From Enterococcus_G camelliae (GTDB taxonomy: Bacteria; Bacillota; Bacilli; Lactobacillales; Enterococcaceae): 22,395 bases of DNA. The stretch lies in assembly GCF_042685105.1 (NCBI RefSeq), contig NZ_JBHUMO010000064.1, positions 1 through 22,395 of the forward strand. Direction: 5' to 3'. The translations under genes were made by a program, and so were the position numbers. The notes under the pieces were generated by a model, which saw only the letters and a list, made by a program, of their open reading frames with translations, had not been told where the DNA came from and ran no database searches. How positions within the stretch are numbered: the stretch's first letter is position 1; every line of letters starts with the position of its first letter. Shown one piece after another: positions 22,311 to 22,395 of the stretch.

Positions 22311-22395
22311 TTAGCCACCTAGCGAAATAAAGCATGTTATTGATAAAGCTTCGTGCTGATTGACATTGAGCGTGGTGTGTTAGTCTGAACTGGAC

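Larger units (their letters stand above)
21803..22395 (-). mobile_element. IS30-family element remnant (ends not delimited)
   Basis: It comprises the C-terminal part of an IS30-type transposase and the long hairpin after it, read on the - strand. I could not find matching terminal inverted repeats. The left boundary given is the hairpin foot; the true end may lie anywhere from 21657 on. The last 85 bases (22311-22395) contain nothing I recognise, and the element may continue past the window or be interrupted there. Confidence 0.5.

Overview
The window comes from a low-GC Gram-positive coccus, most probably Enterococcus or a close relative such as Vagococcus or Tetragenococcus. Three things support this: the 5S rRNA and packed tRNA array, the divergent mvaS/mvaE pair with acetyl-CoA acetyltransferase fused to HMG-CoA reductase, and the pstS-C-A-B-B-phoU and hydrolase-mprF layouts. 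The species cannot be fixed from sequence reading alone.

Layout. 1-1570: the 3' tail of a 23S rRNA, a 5S rRNA and 14 tRNA genes on the + strand (Asn, Ser, Glu, Val, Asp, Phe, Tyr, Trp, His, Gln, Cys, Leu, then a second His and Gln). A hairpin terminator lies between tRNA-Leu and the second His-Gln pair, and a 26-bp bidirectional terminator closes the array. 1667-4720 (- strand): a three-gene ABC importer (lipoprotein, permease, ATPase) of the ABC_sub_bind/TrpXYZ-like type. It is preceded by a strong promoter, a 20-codon leader peptide ending TYYFNYFR, and a chain of mutually exclusive stems ending in an intrinsic terminator. 4801-8690: mvaS (-) and mvaE (+), the entry enzymes of the mevalonate pathway. 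8831-10048: an S1-domain protein with its own terminator. 10371-15518: the high-affinity phosphate importer and its regulator phoU, with PhoP-box-like repeats between pstS and pstC. 15521-16533 (-): two small genes I do not recognise. 16633-19934 (-): mprF and a translationally coupled alpha/beta hydrolase, probably the synthase and hydrolase of aminoacyl-phosphatidylglycerol. 20184-21656 (+): a lysozyme-like membrane-anchored protein and a DUF368 (PopT-type) polyprenyl-phosphate transporter. 21803-22395: the remnant of an IS30-family element with a long hairpin.

How the genes work together. Much of the window serves the cell envelope and nutrient uptake. The mevalonate genes make the isoprenoid precursor of undecaprenyl phosphate, which PopT recycles, and MprF with its hydrolase tunes membrane charge. 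The pst operon imports phosphate.

The most interesting item is the leader at 4436-4720. It looks like a classical ribosome-stalling transcription attenuator that senses Tyr/Phe in a Gram-positive, where T-boxes are the usual solution. The alternative pairings are self-consistent: stalling at the aromatic codons should favour antitermination. It also suggests that the importer carries tyrosine and/or phenylalanine or a related compound.
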